The translations under genes were made by a program, and so were the position numbers. From assembly GCA_948759685.1 (NCBI GenBank), contig CAQBGY010000138.1, forward strand, positions 1,617 to 7,994: a stretch of DNA of 6,378 bases. Reading direction: 5' to 3'. This DNA is from an uncultured Eubacterium sp. Lineage in GTDB: Bacteria; Bacillota_A; Clostridia; Lachnospirales; Lachnospiraceae. Positions 1-4,592 of the stretch are shown one piece after another. Each line of letters opens with the position of its first letter. Positions within the stretch are counted from its first letter, which is position 1. The notes below the pieces were generated by a model. That model saw only the letters and a program-made list of their open reading frames with translations, had not been told where the DNA came from and did no database searches.

Positions 1-28
1 TGCCCAACGGAATGTTCGCTGGCGCTCA

Positions 29-52
29 CATACCTTGCCTGGAAATAAAAAA
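29..52 (+). repeat. Left arm of a 24-bp perfect inverted repeat
   Basis: This arm reads CATACCTTGCCTGGAAAT followed by six A. It is exactly complementary to 180-203, and the arms are separated by about 127 bp. Similarity stops sharply outside the arms. The outer flank, read on the minus strand, continues as GKVCERQRTFRWA after the shared GGCAAGGTA, whereas the flank of the right arm reads GKVWREAAYSQATA in the equivalent frame. From memory, unverified, such peptides turn up in many short hypothetical proteins of Lachnospiraceae, which would make this a dispersed repeat. The arms could be recombination sites of an invertible segment or the ends of a small palindromic element. The repeat itself is certain; its role is inference. 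Confidence 0.85.
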
Positions 53-107
53 ATGTATATATGATATGATGGTTCGCAGGATTTGAAGTTCGATTTGGAA
101 GAATCAT

Positions 108-136
108 TTGTTGATTAAATATTTATGTAATATAGT
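108..136 (+). promoter_or_regulatory. Weak candidate promoter inside the inverted repeat, facing the primase
   Basis: TTGTTG at 108-113 and TATAGT at 131-136 are 17 bp apart. Only the first three bases of the -35 box match consensus, and the -10 box is four or five of six. An alternative is TTGATT at 111-116 with TAGTAT at 133-138. The start of transcription would be near 143, leaving a leader of about 140 nt containing the right repeat arm. The region is so AT-rich that chance matches are likely. A second candidate, TTGATG with TATATA, points the other way on the minus strand. Confidence 0.3.
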
Positions 137-179
137 ATATATGCTTGGCTGAAAATTGGCATCAATACAACATATATCA

Positions 180-203
180 TTTTTTATTTCCAGGCAAGGT
201 ATG
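180..203 (-). repeat. Right arm of the 24-bp inverted repeat
   Basis: This arm begins with six T and ends GGCAAGGTATG, the exact reverse complement of 29-52. It lies between the candidate promoter at 108-136 and the primase start at 282, so a primase transcript from that promoter would contain it. An open frame runs through it from a TTG at 156 into the primase, but that extension lacks a ribosome site and is repeat sequence rather than protein. Confidence 0.85.
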
Positions 204-266
204 GCGCGAAGCGGCATACAGTCAGGCAACTGCGTAGCACATACAACAAACAATAAAGAATACGAT

Positions 267-271
267 AGGAG
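267..271 (+). promoter_or_regulatory. Ribosome binding site that fixes the primase start at 282
   Basis: AGGAG lies 10 nt before the ATG at 282. It favours this start over the TTG at 156 or the ATG at 201, both of which lie in or beside the inverted repeat and have no comparable site. Confidence 0.75.
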
Positions 272-281
272 ACTGATTAAA

Positions 282-728
282 ATGGGATTTGATTATAAAG
301 GCGATTTGAAAGAGTTATTACCAGAGTATCTTGATTATTTAGTATCAAAGGGAGAATTAGAAGAGCGTGGAGATGGATTCTATACATGTCCATTCTGTAA
401 TTCTGGTAATAAACAAAAGAATACGGCTGCTTTTCATGTTAAAGGTACAAGATATCAATGCTTTTCATGTACGGAAAAGGGCGATATATTTGATCTGGTT
501 GGTCATATGGAAGGACTAGAGAATGATTTTGCTAAACATTATAATCGTGCATTGAAAATTATGCGTCCTTATCTAAATGGTGATAAGAAAGAGAAAAGTA
601 AGTCTGTTAAGGTTCCGGAAGTACCTAAAATAAATCAGGAAGACTATACAGATTATTTGCATAAATGTCACAAGGATGTATTGAAAATCGATTATTTTAG
701 AAAACGTGGATTAAGCAGAAAGATATAG
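282..728 (+). CDS. Primase, N-terminal zinc-finger half (frameshifted gene)
   Basis: This encodes 148 aa, the front part of a DnaG-like element primase that would make RNA primers for DNA replication. Cysteines at 36/39 (CPFC) and 60/63 (CFSC) form a CHC2-type zinc ribbon. The spacing and the following GDIFDLV match the CHC2 family, with Cys replacing the usual His. After the finger comes a charged linker (about 100-115) and the start of the catalytic core (YFRKRGLSRK). The frame then closes at TAG 726-728. Adding one base to the A run near 719-722 continues the protein as DIDDFCLGYD and joins it to the TOPRIM half, giving 324 codons including stop (323 aa), a normal length for a zinc-finger/TOPRIM element primase. 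This half alone has no catalytic site. Start chosen at 282 because of AGGAG upstream. Family assignment is firm; whether any active protein is made is doubtful. Confidence 0.8.
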   Translation: MGFDYKGDLKELLPEYLDYLVSKGELEERGDGFYTCPFCNSGNKQKNTAAFHVKGTRYQCFSCTEKGDIFDLVGHMEGLENDFAKHYNRALKIMRPYLNGDKKEKSKSVKVPEVPKINQEDYTDYLHKCHKDVLKIDYFRKRGLSRKI

Positions 729-739
729 ATGATTTTTGC

Positions 740-1252
740 TTGGGCTATGATGCAGAAAATAAACTTGTCACAATTCCGTACAATCCAGACTGCAAGGGAT
801 ATGTGGATAGGGTTTTGTGGGATAGCAATAGCAAGTATTATAAGCATGGTAATGAATTATTTAATGTTGCTGCATTATATACATATCGTACAGTGAACGA
901 TCTTTTTGAAAACGGAGGTTATGTGTTCGTTACTGAAGGTCAGATTGATGCATTGTCCTTTGTGGAAGTAGGACTAGATGCTGTTGGGCTTGGTGGTACA
1001 AATGAAATCACGAGATTGAAGAACCAGCTAAAAGAGCGTTCAAGCAATAAAACATTGATACTTGCATTGGATAATGACAAGGCTGGCAGACGTGCAACAG
1101 GTAAATTAATTGAAGAACTTGCGGAGGCTGAACTGGATCAGAAATATATCGTGGTCAGCGATTTATATAAACAATATAAAGATGCAAATGAATTTTTGAT
1201 TGCTGATAGAAAGGGATTTATTGAAAGAATGAAAGAGATTGTTAATAAATGA
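740..1252 (+). pseudogene. Primase, C-terminal TOPRIM half, out of frame with its N-terminus
   Basis: This is the catalytic part of the same primase, in the -1 frame relative to 282-728. Counting from 740, the TOPRIM fold is clear: TEG with the catalytic Glu at 66, then ALDNDKAG with metal-binding Asp at 111 and 113, and KDANEFL near 146-152, corresponding to the DPDEFL segment of DnaG. All key acidic residues are kept. It has no start of its own: the TTG at 740 lacks a ribosome site and the first in-frame ATG is near the C-terminus, so it would only be made by frameshifting from the upstream half. The frame actually stays open back to about 722, where coding similarity (DIDDFCLGYD) begins. 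It ends 28 nt before the next gene. Probably a recent one-base deletion, an assembly error, or less likely a frameshift signal. Confidence 0.75.
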
Positions 1253-1280
1253 AAGTTTGATGAAGAGGAAGAAAAAGAAG

Positions 1281-1616
1281 ATGAATAATGTAAATATGGA
1301 TAAACCAATAGAAACAGAAAATTTAATTGATAATCAAAATAAGGATATCAATATTCCATTGAAATTCAAACTGCATCAAAAAGTTTACCATCCAAGAATT
1401 ACGGATCGAGGAAAATTGCTGGATATCAGAGAATACTACATTGTAAGAATTGCCATTGTTATTACTGGATATTCTATATCAATTGATTATCATGTGTCAC
1501 CATATAAGGAAAAATCCAGAGGACAATTATTTCGTAATGGAGTTCTATTATTCAGTACATATGCTGAAGCATTGAAATATGCAAAAGAGCGTGAATGTAA
1601 TATAGAAAATATATAA
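1281..1616 (+). CDS. Small element protein of unknown function
   Basis: This encodes 111 aa. The first 25 residues or so are polar and probably disordered (MNNVNMDKPIETENL). The rest looks like a compact beta-rich domain: FKLHQKVYHP, then alternating hydrophobic strands (YYIVRIAIVITGYSISIDYHV). It closes with LLFSTYAEALKYAKERE, a pattern of strand plus helix common in small phage and element proteins in which a short SH3- or KOW-like barrel precedes an 'LF.T.EEA..YA' tail. That likeness is by eye only, and no function can be assigned. The ATG at 1281 is preferred because GAGGAAG (1265-1271) precedes it; an in-frame ATG at 1260 and TTG at 1239 have no such site. It follows the primase by 28 nt and was probably co-transcribed with it. 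Confidence 0.7.
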   Translation: MNNVNMDKPIETENLIDNQNKDINIPLKFKLHQKVYHPRITDRGKLLDIREYYIVRIAIVITGYSISIDYHVSPYKEKSRGQLFRNGVLLFSTYAEALKYAKERECNIENI

Positions 1617-1630
1617 GGAGAAACACCAAA

Positions 1631-1780
1631 ATGACAAGAGAATTAATAATACGGAACATACTAACAAATTACAGTCAATACGGCATCACAGAGGATACAA
1701 TAATTCCTCTGATTGATAGCGGAATAGAACAAGGATTGTCATATGATTTGATTTATTTGGGCTTGAAAATGGAGCTGTGA
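1631..1780 (+). CDS. 49-aa small protein, probably the front part of a gene interrupted by TGA
   Basis: An AAGGAG site (1615-1620), which overlaps the stop of the previous gene, lies 10 nt before the ATG. The product is mostly helical, with NYSQYGITEDTIIPLIDSGIEQGLSYDLIYLGLKMEL at its core (positions about 12-49), a pattern that looks conserved rather than random. It stops at TGA 1778-1780, but the same frame stays open for 57 further codons of convincing coding character. I therefore think the original protein was 107 aa. I recall nothing definite about function; it resembles tiny proteins found beside primases in Clostridial elements. It may be translated as the short form. Confidence 0.6.
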   Translation: MTRELIIRNILTNYSQYGITEDTIIPLIDSGIEQGLSYDLIYLGLKMEL

Positions 1781-1954
1781 AAGTTAGCAGGTGAAGAGTT
1801 TTATTGCACATCTTCTGATATGGCAAGAGCTTTTGGCATGTCAAATGAGGAAATGAACGAGTGTATTCGAGAAGCTAGGCAGGAATTAGAGGCAGAAGGT
1901 AAAGATCCTGATGATTATTTTCGTGAAGTGAAGGCTACGAGGTTTGTGATTTAA
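1781..1954 (+). pseudogene. In-frame continuation of the 49-aa gene beyond its TGA
   Basis: There are 57 sense codons with no further stop until TAA 1952-1954. The translation is charged and helix-friendly: GEEFYCTSSDMARAFGMS looks like the first helices of a helix-turn-helix, followed by EEMNECIREARQELEAEG and a tail DPDDYFREVKATRFVI. No start codon with a ribosome site exists here: the first ATG (1820) has only AGGTGAAGAG about 20 nt upstream, too far to work well. The simplest reading is that TGA 1778-1780 replaced a sense codon in one gene running 1631-1954. A separate 44-aa protein from 1820 is possible but less likely. Confidence 0.5.
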
Positions 1955-2015
1955 TGATATATAAATTGTAGTTACTATCAAACAATAAAAAGTACCTACA
2001 CAGAGAGGATTAAAT

Positions 2016-2837
2016 ATGTATGTAACAATTCAAAAGATTTATGGAAAATCAAAGGTATATGGATATTCAAAAGATGTAGTTACCATTAAATACAACTTAG
2101 ATACTACAACTCGTTATAAATGGGAATATTCGGAGGAAAAATTTGAACGTGAAAATTATTCCTACAAGATTGTTGTCAAAGAATCCTATCGCGAAAATGG
2201 TAAAGTAAAACAAAAACAAGTGGTAATGGGAACCTTCCATTGGTTTGATTTCCTGGATCATTATGTTTATCCTGATGATTGGTTTTATAAAAAATTAGAA
2301 GAAATTTTTCCTGATAAAACACAGGAACAGTTAAATGCTGTTTGTGACATAATCGAGGAAAAAGTAGGTGAAATTGAAACTGTAGAATCTAAATTATGGA
2401 CAACCTCAAAAGAATATAAGATACATAATAAGCATTTGGAGATGATACGAAAGTATGAGTCTAAGAAAGTAGTGTTTGATGAACTTTATGGGGAGGATAT
2501 CTTTGAACAGGTTTATGATATTCACTTAAAAGTGATGAATCAAGAACTTTATGAGCAGCTTCCACAGATCAGGGCTGAAAAGAAAAAAGTTGATGAAGAG
2601 AAACGGGAATACGAACGCAAATGCCATGAGGAGCAACAAAAGAAATGGGATGATTTTTATAAGCAATACACAAGTGGTAGTTACTCGATTGGTTCAAGCA
2701 GTAACTACACTGACAAGGAGAAAGAGTATTTAAAGAAATTTTACAAGGTATTGGCTATGAAATTCCATCCTGATGTCATAGAGGATAATGAGCCGATGCA
2801 GTTTTTGAATAAGTTAAAGGAGTCATGGGGAATTTAG
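2016..2837 (+). CDS. J-domain-like (DnaJ-type) co-chaperone protein of a mobile element
   Basis: This encodes 273 aa and is intact. The first 90 residues or so form a beta-rich, aromatic region without a recognisable motif (YKIVVKESYRENGKVKQKQ, then GTFHWFDFLDHYVYPDDW). A helical middle part (about 92-215) ends in a probable coiled coil (about 186-215). A Ser/Gly/Tyr linker (219-230) leads to the C-terminal segment KEYLKKFYKVLAMKFHPDV, which matches helix II and the loop of a J domain. The invariant HPD is at 251-253, followed by a short helix III (MQFLNKLKESWG). J domains stimulate Hsp70 (DnaK) ATPase, so this protein may recruit host DnaK to the element's replication or other complexes, as lambda replication uses host DnaJ/DnaK; that link is inference. 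Placing the J domain at the C-terminus with helix I weak or missing is unlike true DnaJ. GAGAGG (2003-2008) precedes the ATG. Confidence 0.75.
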   Translation: MYVTIQKIYGKSKVYGYSKDVVTIKYNLDTTTRYKWEYSEEKFERENYSYKIVVKESYRENGKVKQKQVVMGTFHWFDFLDHYVYPDDWFYKKLEEIFPDKTQEQLNAVCDIIEEKVGEIETVESKLWTTSKEYKIHNKHLEMIRKYESKKVVFDELYGEDIFEQVYDIHLKVMNQELYEQLPQIRAEKKKVDEEKREYERKCHEEQQKKWDDFYKQYTSGSYSIGSSSNYTDKEKEYLKKFYKVLAMKFHPDVIEDNEPMQFLNKLKESWGI

Positions 2838-2861
2838 TTTTAGGCTGTATGCGTAAATGTG

Positions 2862-2868
2862 AAGGAGG
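2862..2868 (+). promoter_or_regulatory. Near-perfect ribosome binding site in front of an ATT codon
   Basis: AAGGAGG matches the anti-Shine-Dalgarno consensus fully and sits 9 nt before ATT at 2878-2880. No ATG, GTG or TTG lies within reach in the open frame, and a TGA at 2860-2862 closes that frame upstream. The site therefore points to ATT as the start, or as a mutated ATG. Confidence 0.7.
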
Positions 2869-2877
2869 ACACAGACA

Positions 2878-3102
2878 ATTAACAATACAAAAATTAAATA
2901 TATCAAAATAAGTAACACAGATAGAATATACAAAGTAGAGAAGATTTCATTTTATGATTTCAGTATCAAGGCTGTAGAGACTGATTTAAAGGTTGGTGAT
3001 GTAGCTGAGAATGAGGTTTTCGATATTTCACAATTTAAGGAGTTCAGGGTTACTCTGAAAAATGGGAATATGAATAATGTTGTTGAGTTTGTGAGAAAGT
3101 GA
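2878..3102 (+). CDS. 74-aa protein with an apparent ATT start codon
   Basis: From ATT the frame reads MNNTKIKYIKISNTDRIYK and runs 74 codons to TGA 3100-3102. It looks coding: a string of strand-like segments (KIKYIKI, RIYKVEKISFYDFSIKAV), then DLKVGDVAENEVFDISQFKEF and a closing RVTLKNG segment. It may be a small beta-barrel protein; the family is not recognised. ATT is rare as a start, but infC of E. coli uses ATT in an autoregulatory loop, so it can function. The alternative is a recent ATG to ATT change that silences the gene. It lies 40 nt after the J-domain gene and 63 nt before the next small gene, in the same probable operon. Confidence 0.6.
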   Translation: MNNTKIKYIKISNTDRIYKVEKISFYDFSIKAVETDLKVGDVAENEVFDISQFKEFRVTLKNGNMNNVVEFVRK

Positions 3103-3165
3103 AATGTGAATGTAAACTCACAGTATGTGAGAGTAGATTAATCATATAACATTAAGGTGGTATAT

Positions 3166-3312
3166 ATGCGTAAAGGATTCTATAAGCAGCTATCATATGA
3201 AGATAAGTTTGACAGGAAGTATGCATGTTGGACGCATAATCATAAAGGCTGGAGAAAGTATAAGAGGGCTAACAGGAGAACAGCTAGACGGAGACTGAAA
3301 AGAATGATATAA
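3166..3312 (+). CDS. 48-aa very basic small protein
   Basis: The gene starts with ATG 5 nt after AAGGTGG (3154-3160) and ends at TAA 3310-3312. The product is rich in Lys and Arg (MRKGFYKQLSYEDKFDRKYAC at the start, then a GWRKYKRANRRTARRRLK-type helix). Such charge suggests binding to nucleic acid, but there is no named motif. Similar tiny proteins with 'FDRKYAC.THN..GW' followed by an Arg-rich helix seem familiar from Clostridial conjugative elements and phages; this is recollection, not a search. It is the last gene of the cluster that begins with the primase. No terminator is visible after it. Confidence 0.6.
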   Translation: MRKGFYKQLSYEDKFDRKYACWTHNHKGWRKYKRANRRTARRRLKRMI

Positions 3313-3506
3313 GGTGGCAATGAAATTGGTCTTTCAATAGTTGGCAGTAGAGCGCAGAATTACGCTGTATGTTATGTCCAATCATAAGCTGTACATACGT
3401 TTATTTGGCTTGTAAGCGATTTTAGATGTGATGGTGTAGGATTTTAGGGTAAGGGAATTTTGAGGGGGATTTGGGCTTGTAGTTAGTGTGGAATGTACAT
3501 TGAGAA
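3313..3506. other. Non-coding stretch between the small-gene cluster and the membrane-protein unit
   Basis: No convincing gene is seen. An ATG at 3320 opens a 6-codon frame closed by TAG, and the same frame continues for 24 more codons (ITLYVMSNHKLYIRLFGL near its end) to TAA 3413-3415. AAGGTGG lies only 2 nt before that ATG, so this is at best a gene remnant. A weak nested hairpin can be drawn at 3367-3398 (GTATGT with ACATAC, inner TATG with CATA). Stops are dense in all frames after 3416. The later half is unusually rich in G on the + strand (see the G-tract entry). Confidence 0.5.
3447..3475 (+). other. Four G tracts, possible G-quadruplex motif
   Basis: G tracts of 3, 3, 5 and 3 bases occur at 3447-3449, 3453-3455, 3464-3468 and 3473-3475, with loops of 3, 8 and 4 nt. 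In such AT-rich DNA four close G tracts are noticeable. The middle loop is longer than the strict 7-nt rule allows, so any quadruplex would be of the relaxed type. They lie about 30 bp upstream of the promoter at 3507. Function unknown. Confidence 0.35.
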
Positions 3507-3535
3507 TTGAATATTTATTGATGGTGTGGTATAAT
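3507..3535 (+). promoter_or_regulatory. Sigma-A promoter of the membrane-protein gene
   Basis: TTGAAT (3507-3512) and a perfect TATAAT (3530-3535) are exactly 17 bp apart, with an extended -10 TG at 3527-3528. Transcription should start near 3542, about 20 nt before the ATG at 3563. This is the best promoter in the window. The 9-bp sequence TAATGTTAT occurs twice, at 3532-3540 (overlapping the -10 box) and 3556-3564 (overlapping the start codon), and could be an operator. Confidence 0.8.
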
Positions 3536-3562
3536 GTTATCACTTAAAAAAGGGGTAATGTT

Positions 3563-4270
3563 ATGACAATACATGGAAAAATACGATTTAAAGAAGCAAT
3601 TATTGTTAATGAAAAATTGCTTAAAGATTTGGAAGAAATTATATTATCTTTTTTCAAACAGATAACCTATGAATGTAAGTTGTGTAATGGTGACAGTGCA
3701 GAGTTTGATTCATTAGATGAATTATTAGCTTATGAAAATATAAAAGCTAGGAAAATTGTGAGGCTGAAAATAAAATTTGATTATAATGAAATAATTTTTG
3801 AACCAACTTTTTCAAAGATTAACAGTTATCAACATACTGTATTTGGTGTTTATAAGGTATATGATTCGGATGCAAGTATATTATTTTCAGAAAAGGTGCA
3901 AAGAGTTTTAGAAAAGAGTAGAAGAAGTAAATGGTATACCTTTTTGACCAAGATTTCTTTTATGCATTTCTGCATATTTATAATAGGAATTTCAACAGGA
4001 TCGACTATATACTCGGTAATGAGTGAGGGAGTAATTGGGAAAAGTGTATATACAGTGAATTCTATAAATATTAGTATGATAATAGGAATTTTGTGTATAA
4101 TTTTTAGTATCATTCTTGCAAAATGTAGAGATATTATATTGCCACCAATTAGTTTTATGATAGGAGAGCAGATTCAAGAAATAAAAAGAAATGAAGAAAA
4201 ATTTAGCAAAATATTTTGGGGAATTATTGTTGCATTTGTAGTTTCTTTTGTAGTCGCCAAAATTGCTTGA
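3563..4270 (+). CDS. Membrane protein with three C-terminal helices, unknown function
   Basis: This encodes 235 aa. A soluble N-terminal part (about 1-125) begins with a helix (NEKLLKDLEEIILSFFKQI), carries a CKLC pair at 38/41 and then strand-like segments including EFDSLDELLAYENIKARKI. It is followed by three predicted membrane helices: about 129-151, 168-186 and 216-233. A charged stretch (201-214, EQIQEIKRNEEK) separates the last two. There is no signal peptide, and the protein ends right after helix three. AAAGGGG (3549-3555) precedes the ATG. With its own strong promoter and terminator and a more AT-rich look than the primase, it resembles a cargo gene. A soluble sensor-like domain joined to a few membrane helices is a common plan for phage-defence effectors, but no defence motif is visible, so that is only a hypothesis. 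Family not recognised. Confidence 0.75.
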   Translation: MTIHGKIRFKEAIIVNEKLLKDLEEIILSFFKQITYECKLCNGDSAEFDSLDELLAYENIKARKIVRLKIKFDYNEIIFEPTFSKINSYQHTVFGVYKVYDSDASILFSEKVQRVLEKSRRSKWYTFLTKISFMHFCIFIIGISTGSTIYSVMSEGVIGKSVYTVNSINISMIIGILCIIFSIILAKCRDIILPPISFMIGEQIQEIKRNEEKFSKIFWGIIVAFVVSFVVAKIA

Positions 4271-4271
4271 T

Positions 4272-4317
4272 AAAAAATACCAGCCATCAAATATAAAACG
4301 ATGGCTGGTATTTTTTT
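4272..4317 (+). terminator. Strong intrinsic terminator, probably bidirectional
   Basis: A perfect 11-bp stem pairs TACCAGCCATC (4278-4288) with GATGGCTGGTA (4300-4310) around an 11-nt loop. It is flanked by six A on the left and seven T on the right, so it can terminate on either strand. It begins one base after the stop of the membrane-protein gene and closes that transcription unit. Confidence 0.93.
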
Positions 4318-4394
4318 ATTCTTGCCATCAAAACATAAATTCTTAGTTTCCAACATTAAAACAGAATATTTGTATATGTGAAATATGTGAGCTT

Positions 4395-4425
4395 TTGGCA
4401 GTTTCAGAATTGGGATTGCTATAGG
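4395..4425 (+). promoter_or_regulatory. Weak candidate promoter for the 558-aa gene
   Basis: TTGGCA (4395-4400, five of six matches) and TATAGG (4420-4425) with an extended -10 TG (4417-4418) are 19 bp apart, longer than ideal. It would leave a leader of about 160 nt. No better pair was found in the gap, and the upstream terminator means that a promoter is needed somewhere in it. Confidence 0.25.
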
Positions 4426-4577
4426 TTGTGTTTTTTGTACTCAAAAAATTGGGAAATTTTATGTTTTTGTGGAATTTTTGATAGCTTTGTCGCTGATTTG
4501 AGAAAAACTCGTGAAAATATGAAAGTGGATGGAGAAGTATTAATTGTAGGCATTGTTGTTGTGATTTAGTTTATTGT

Positions 4578-4582
4578 GGAGG
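4578..4582 (+). promoter_or_regulatory. Ribosome binding site supporting the TTG start
   Basis: GGAGG lies 10 nt before TTG 4593-4595. The next in-frame ATG is only at codon 62, so TTG is the likely start. Confidence 0.75.
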
Positions 4583-4592
4583 GATTAAATTA

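Larger units (their letters stand above)
4318..4592. other. Gap before the large protein; no convincing gene
   Basis: A GTG-initiated frame of 63 codons (4378-4569) has no ribosome site and gives a Trp-, Cys- and Phe-rich translation, so I do not call it. The gap is probably the leader region of the 558-aa gene. The only promoter-like pair found is listed separately. Confidence 0.5.

Noticed and set aside
156..281. N-terminal extension of the primase from a TTG at 156
   Set aside because: No ribosome site; the sequence overlaps the inverted repeat arm, and AGGAG 10 nt before ATG 282 marks the real start.
2551..2733. 60-codon frame inside the J-domain gene
   Set aside because: Overlaps a clearly real gene in another frame; Lys/Arg/Thr/Asn-rich shadow translation.
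3117..3131. Hairpin CTCAC-AGTAT-GTGAG between two small genes
   Set aside because: The stem is only 5 bp and lacks a T run, so it is neither a terminator nor a clear regulatory site.
1778..3340. Recoded stop codons (TGA or TAG read as an amino acid)
   Set aside because: Other genes here end sensibly in TGA (74-aa and 558-aa genes, membrane protein) and TAG (J-domain gene), so no general recoding applies.
3320..3415. Small gene with an internal TAG
   Set aside because: AAGGTGG is only 2 nt before the ATG and the frame is too short to judge; kept only as a remark under the non-coding stretch.
3850..4356. Three minus-strand frames opposite the membrane-protein gene and its terminator
   Set aside because: They are antisense shadows of a hydrophobic AT-rich gene and have no ribosome sites.
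4378..4569. 63-codon frame with a GTG start
   Set aside because: No ribosome site and an unnatural Trp/Cys/Phe-rich translation; most likely chance.
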